Below are positions 19,100 to 22,938 of a DNA stretch of 22,938 nucleotides, piece after piece (position 1 is the first letter of the stretch; each line of letters opens with the position of its first letter). The notes beneath the pieces were generated by a model. The model had not been told where the DNA came from. It ran no database searches and saw only the letters and a program-made list of their open reading frames with translations. This DNA comes from Dunaliella salina (taxonomy: Eukaryota > Chlorophyta > Chlorophyceae > Chlamydomonadales > Dunaliellaceae), in assembly GCA_002284615.2 (NCBI GenBank), contig MU070215.1:81584-104521 (forward strand), in the 5' to 3' direction. Both the position numbers and the translations under genes were made by a program.

Positions 19100-19309
19100 G
19101 TGAGGCGTAATATCTCCAAGCGTGATTTGCTGGATTCGGCAAACTCTTTTCTAAGCTTGGCTGCGCCACTTGGGCTTATGCACTTATATATAGGGATGCT
19201 GAATGCAAGATACTCAACTGGCAACGCTGCTGCTGCTGCTGCTGCTGCCTACTCCAAGGGCTGGAGGCTCTCAGCCTTGCATGTGCATTATCTCTGGGGC
19301 TGCTTCTAG
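19100..19309 (+). CDS. short hypothetical ORF with poly-Ala run
   Basis: 69 codons from an ATG include an 8-Ala run from (GCT)n at 19226-19248. A TATATATA at 19185-19192 lies inside it, so the TATA-like sequence may be coincidental. No family was recognised. Probably not a gene. Confidence 0.15.
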   Translation: MRRNISKRDLLDSANSFLSLAAPLGLMHLYIGMLNARYSTGNAAAAAAAAYSKGWRLSALHVHYLWGCF

Positions 19310-20110
19310 TTTACAGGGCGATGTGCGAGCTGAAAACAATAAAGTTGTTACTATGAGTTCTATAGTTCTCTAAACAACCCCTCAGCTGGGTAAAATGCAA
19401 AATCAATCACAACTGCCAACCGACTCGACTGATTTCCGGCTGATTCTGGCTGCAGCACACTCTGGCTGTGACAATCACGACAAGGTACAGATAGGACAAG
19501 TGCGGAGCGGACCAAAGAGTTCCTGTTGGTACCCACCGCCACCATACTGCATATGCATGCATGTCCTTGTTTAAAATTGATGTCTTTTTTGGCTTTCTTT
19601 TCTTTCCCTTCCTTTTTCAATTGTGCACCGTGTGGTGAGCACTTTGTGGGTATGCGTAACAGACTGTACATGAAGTTTTTGTGAAAGCTTGCAAGCTGAG
19701 CGGCTCACCCAGCCAATTAATTCTTCGGATGACTTATGACATGGTTGTTATCACAAGTTTAATACCACAGCCATTGGTGTGTAACATTCCAACTTCCCCA
19801 CGATTTATCCTGTGTAGGCCAGCAGGAGATGCAATTGTCAAAATATTTGCAGGATGTGTTGGGGGCTTGGACCCTGTAGATTCAATCGGGAAAGTTGAAA
19901 AAAGAATTGGATTTTTAACTCCATCAATAATGCACAATGAAGCACAATAGCACGTATTCAATGTCCCGTAATTGCACGAGAGTGCATCCTTTTCATGTTA
20001 AAAACTTCTAAAACTTCTAGCCAGCGTTTGACACACCGCATTCTAACAATAATGGCATCATGAAGAACAAGATGCATGCAAAAAAAAAAACTTTGCAAAG
20101 CGCTGCATTC
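19310..20110. other. unassigned stretch with overlapping short ORFs
   Basis: Both strands are open over 19,734-19,950, an 89-codon + frame and a 75-codon - frame. Neither matches anything I recognise. No repeats or RNA genes are visible. Confidence 0.3.
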
Positions 20111-20112
20111 TC

Positions 20113-20270
20113 TTACTCCACAGCTGTTCCGGCTTTCATGCGCTTCTTGAAAGAGTCAGGCAGGATCTGTTGTCTGCCTGAATGGCTTTGGGCGGGCATG
20201 TTCCTGATCATTGGAATGGACATGCCCTTGCCAAAAGAGGCCTGCAGTTTGGCAAGCGGGAAGGTCGAAT
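20113..20270 (-). CDS. possible last exon of an unknown gene
   Basis: After an acceptor-like CTGCCTCCTTAAG (on the - strand, ending at 20271) a frame runs to TAA at 20113-20115. Its peptide has no low complexity: LAKLQASFGKGMSIPMIRN and later LPDSFKKRMKAGTAVE. There is no start codon at its head and no proven upstream exon. A weak candidate partner lies at 20692-20752. Confidence 0.25.
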
Positions 20271-20691
20271 CTTAAGGAGGCAGAGTATGAGCAAAAGGTC
20301 ACAAAAAGAACACACAAAATGTTACAAGCAATGTTTCCTCATTACAAGTGGCCAAGTGGTTTGAAAGCCATGTTTTGGATTATTCATTAGGCAGTGCATG
20401 CTGAAACATGGAATGGATGCACAAGCACACACATCAAACACTGTCTGTATGCGACCCCCACAAGTGTATGGAGTGCTTGTGCACAAGCCAGAACTTTTGC
20501 CTCTTTACAGTGTCAATAGATTGCACCCCCCCTCTCCCCCCCAGCTTGCTTGGTTCACAAGGTTTTACAAGGGTTTGCAAGGGGGTGGCCTACAGCACGA
20601 GACTCTGGCTGATCAGCTGCTGGTGAGACATTATCAGCCAGCATCAAAAATCGAAACCAACTGAGCTTGCAGCTTGCTTGCAAGGACTTAC

Positions 20692-20752
20692 CCCTGGCCC
20701 TGGCAAGCACCGTCCAACCGCCACATCACACTGAGGCAAATCTGGTGGGCAG
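20692..20752 (-). CDS. possible small internal exon
   Basis: On the - strand, CTGCTGCTGCAG precedes 61 nt that end with a strong donor, GGG|GTAAGT. One frame is open and encodes a Cys/Pro-rich peptide (CPPDLPQCDVAVGRC). Its phase does not directly fit the exon candidate at 20113-20270, so further exons would be needed. Confidence 0.15.
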
Positions 20753-20996
20753 CTGCAGCAGCAGAGGAGGTGACAAAACAAAACTGATTTGTGGAATGGG
20801 GGAAAAGTGCACATGGTGTGAGTGAACTGTCTCTCCCGGTGAAGGTTGCCATTGTACAGAGCGAATTGGAAGACATAAGAGGGCAATGCACTAAACAATG
20901 CTAGGAACAAAGCAATTGTCTGCAGCAGCTACAAGGCAGGTTCAAGGCAGTGTTTGCCAAGATGGGCTTCGAAAAATCTTGGCATATTTTGTGCAG

Positions 20997-21094
20997 CACT
21001 CCCACAAATCTGGCGGTGAACGAAATAAGAGAGTATGGGTGTATAACACTTCCACAAATCTGGCGGTGAACAAAATAAGAGAGTATGGGTGGGC
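20997..21094 (+). repeat. 50-bp tandem duplication
   Basis: CACAAATCTGGCGGTGAAC, then AAATAAGAGAGTATGGGTG, occurs at 21003 and 21053 with only a few differences. Confidence 0.9.
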
Positions 21095-21310
21095 AGGAGG
21101 ACGGCTGACAGCCTCCAGGTCCTTATACCTCTTTTTCTGTGTACCAATGGGCTAGCTGCTGGGTAAGCTATTGCAAGCGTAAGTGAAAGGGCCCTTTTGT
21201 GATGTCCCTGCAAACTTCCTATTTAGGGAACTTGTTTGTTGTTGTTTGTTTGTTTGTTGTAGGGAACCTGTACATGCAGGTTGCCAGTAGCCTGCATAGA
21301 CTTTTCTTTG

Positions 21311-21373
21311 CCAGACATTCCAGGCATAGCGTTTGGTGGACAATTTTTTATGTCCACCAAAAGCTATGTCTGG
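21311..21373. repeat. long hairpin (inverted repeat)
   Basis: CCAGACAT...AGCGTTTGGTGGACA is mirrored by TGTCCACCAAAAGCTATGTCTGG across an 8-nt T-rich loop. The inner 11-bp stem is perfect; the outer part has a 9-nt bulge on the left arm and one mismatch. Confidence 0.9.
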
Positions 21374-21402
21374 AAGTCTTTGACACAGTAGTTCCGTTCC
21401 TG

Positions 21403-21540
21403 GCTCTCTCCTAGGCTAGCTGCGTCTAGCGTAGGTTCGGAGGGCCTTCTGGTGAGGCCTCCGGCTCTCCAGTTAGAGGAATTTACCTTAATGCACGCGG
21501 CCTTTGGCTTGCGTAGACTTTTCTTTTTCTTTTCTTATCA
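21403..21540 (+). repeat. solitary family-A tail
   Basis: GGCTCTCTCCTAGGCTAGC, GTAGGTTCGGAGGGCC, TTCTGGTGAGGCC, CCTTAATGCACGCGGCC, TTTGGCTTGCGTAGAC and TTTTCTTTTTCTTTTC. It is almost the exact reverse complement of 10,458-10,600 but with no LINE coding sequence before it: a strongly 5'-truncated insertion or a SINE sharing the LINE tail. Confidence 0.75.
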
Positions 21541-21829
21541 CAGCAAGCTTTAGCTCATCAGAGGTATGAACAAATAGGGCCCGTCATTTTCGTTTGAGAG
21601 GGCTGCCAAGTCTCTTCAGCGTCAACTTCTTGCTTGAAGGCACGCACGCACCAGTGGAGCCTGTCTTCGCAGCAGACAGCGTTTGGCATAGGGCAGCAGC
21701 CCCACAGTGCACACAGGCCCACGTTGGCACTGTTTGCTGCTGTCTTGGATGGCTGCAGAAGTGACAAAAGTAACAGTCTGAGATGAACACCACCCAGCAA
21801 GCGTCAAAGAAAAATGCAGTAGTCAATGC

Positions 21830-22195
21830 AGAGGCTGACAGTGAGTGCCACCAAGTCTTGGCTGCCTGCTGAAGTGAGTGCCACCTAGGCCAATAGTCAA
21901 TGCAGAGGCTGACAGTGAGTGCCACCTTGGATGAATGCAGAGGCTGACACTGTNAGTGCCACCTTGGATGAATGCAGAGGCTGACACTGTGAGTGCCACC
22001 TTGGATGAATGCAGAGGCTGACACTGTGAGTGCCACCTTGGATGAATGCAGAGGNTGACACTGTGAGTGCCANCTTGGATGAATGCAGAGGCTGACACTG
22101 TNAGTGCCACCTTGGATGAATGCAGAGGCTGACACTGTGAGTGCCACCTTGGATAAATGCAGAGGCTGACAGTGTGAGTGCCACCTTGGAGCCAC
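21830..22195 (-). repeat. 37-bp minisatellite, about nine units, contains all Ns
   Basis: Units of TGCAGAGGCTGACACTGTGA + GTGCCACCTTGGATGAA recur every 37 bp (starts at 21936, 21973, 22010 and on), with a 35-bp variant at the left end. The unit cycles through three frames, so it creates long open but meaningless translations. N bases fall at 21954, 22055, 22073 and 22102. Confidence 0.95.
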
Positions 22196-22549
22196 CTTGG
22201 CTGCTGAAGGGGCAGTGTACCCATTTTCAACGATGATGCTTTGAAACGAGTTATGCATTTGGCTTTGACACTGTGTAACGCAGCCCAGCCATTGCCTTGC
22301 GTCAAATGACCTCTTCCCAACTCTGGCATAAATAATCCACTGCCGCCATGTTCACATGATAGACTCCATTGGAAGTCAAATATTGTCAAGGCGCGAGGCA
22401 TGGCGCCCAATCATAGGCTTCACAGCAACAACACCATGAGCTCTGCAAGCAACTTCAAGTTACTGGGAAGTGCTGAGATCACTTTCCACTTGTGTGTGGG
22501 GGGAATTGTTTACATTGCCTAAACCCTTGATCAATTCAGAAAATGAGTG

Positions 22550-22680
22550 ACCCACAAAGATCTACTTTCAATTGCACAAAAGCTCCATGCCCACTCTGAA
22601 CAGTTTGCGCATAAGCTTACCCCAACAAGACATGCTATCAAACACAAAAGTACTCTTAAAAATCCTGGTGCACTAAAGCT
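22550..22680 (+). pseudogene. relic of repeated coding segment C, copy 3
   Basis: LLSIAQKLHAHSEQFAHKL followed by TRHAIKHKSTLKNP aligns with copies 1 and 2. The open frame starts with ATG at 22547 and continues to 22777. A family-B-like tail (CCCTTTCCTTAACTGATTTCC...TTTTTTGTTTTTTT) follows at 22,765-22,820, as after the other copies. Confidence 0.5.
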
Positions 22681-22820
22681 GCATGCTGCCATAATCCAGC
22701 CAGATCCACATCAACTTCCTTCTTATCTTCTGAGGGACATTCATTGCTCTTTGACCGATGCATCTCCCTTTCCTTAACTGATTTCCTAAAGTGATGTGGC
22801 TTTCCTTTTTTGTTTTTTTG

Positions 22821-22938
22821 AAGACTGAAGCCAGCCTCACCTCGTCTAGGCAGCAGCATGTCGTCTCGGGTGGGCAAGAGTGGGTTGGGTCACCTGCATG
22901 CGCACAAGGATGTGCGTGTGGAGGTTGAGGGGAGGGGG
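22821..22938. other. window end; GT-rich, no feature
   Basis: This is a G/T-rich end with GGGTGGGCAAGAGTGGGTTGGG. No coding region or repeat can be supported. Confidence 0.3.

Noticed and set aside
19185..19192. TATATATA promoter
   Set aside because: It lies inside a short ORF with no gene placed at a suitable distance downstream.
19681..19961. Overlapping sense and antisense ORFs
   Set aside because: Both are open, neither is recognised, and nothing decides between them.
21403..21540. tRNA-derived SINE head (B-box-like GGTTCGGAGGG)
   Set aside because: There is only a partial match to GGTTCGANNCC, with no A box at suitable spacing. SINE identity remains only a possibility based on the tail.
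21830..22195. CRISPR-like array
   Set aside because: The 37-bp units are contiguous with no unique spacers; this is a minisatellite in eukaryotic DNA.
21584..22410. Two ~200-codon minus-strand ORFs with repeated SxSAFIQGGTH-type blocks
   Set aside because: A 37-bp unit cycling through three frames yields long pseudo-ORFs; they contain N and have no independent support.

Overview
This window looks like nuclear DNA of a eukaryote, most likely a chlorophycean green alga (Dunaliella/Volvocales type; this is inferred from style, not proven). The reasons are very long CAG/GCA tracts that encode Gln and Ala runs, an (AC)n/(GC)n microsatellite, introns full of minisatellites, GT-AG splice signals and decayed non-LTR retrotransposons. 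I see no bacterial operon, CRISPR array, rRNA or convincing tRNA. A few N bases show that this is a draft assembly.

Left third (about 1-9,850, + strand). I read this as one large multi-exon gene for a low-complexity Q/A/P-rich protein. Four coding blocks join in frame with GT-AG introns: 1916-3970, 5372-7147, 8694-8865 and 9164-9831. From the ATG at 1916 they would encode about 1,556 residues, ending in basic, nuclear-localisation-like clusters. An additional 5' exon (about 66-253) is possible. No catalytic domain is recognisable; the only structured-looking part is a small Cys4 motif in the second block. The introns are remarkable. Their 5' ends are tandem repeats that recopy the exon/intron junction (CAG|GTRAG), and the 3' side of one intron copies the acceptor plus the first 33 codons of the next exon, followed by a stop.

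Middle (about 10,240-14,190, - strand). This is a decayed non-LTR retrotransposon. In transcription order it has a low-complexity N-terminal region, a domain that resembles a degenerate PCIF1-like methyltransferase fold, an RNase H with all four acidic residues, a zinc-knuckle-like remnant and a LINE C-terminal domain, then a conserved 3' tail. A second copy (+ strand, 17,040-18,800) and a 3' fragment (16,780-17,010) are more damaged. No reverse transcriptase domain was recognised in any of them.

Right part (about 14,200-22,938). This is repeat-dense and gene-poor. It holds two families of element tails ending in CTTTT-type pyrimidine tracts, three relics of a short repeated coding segment, fold-back structures, perfect palindromes, a 50-bp duplication and a 37-bp minisatellite that contains every N in the window. 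A few short ORFs look protein-like but cannot be assigned.
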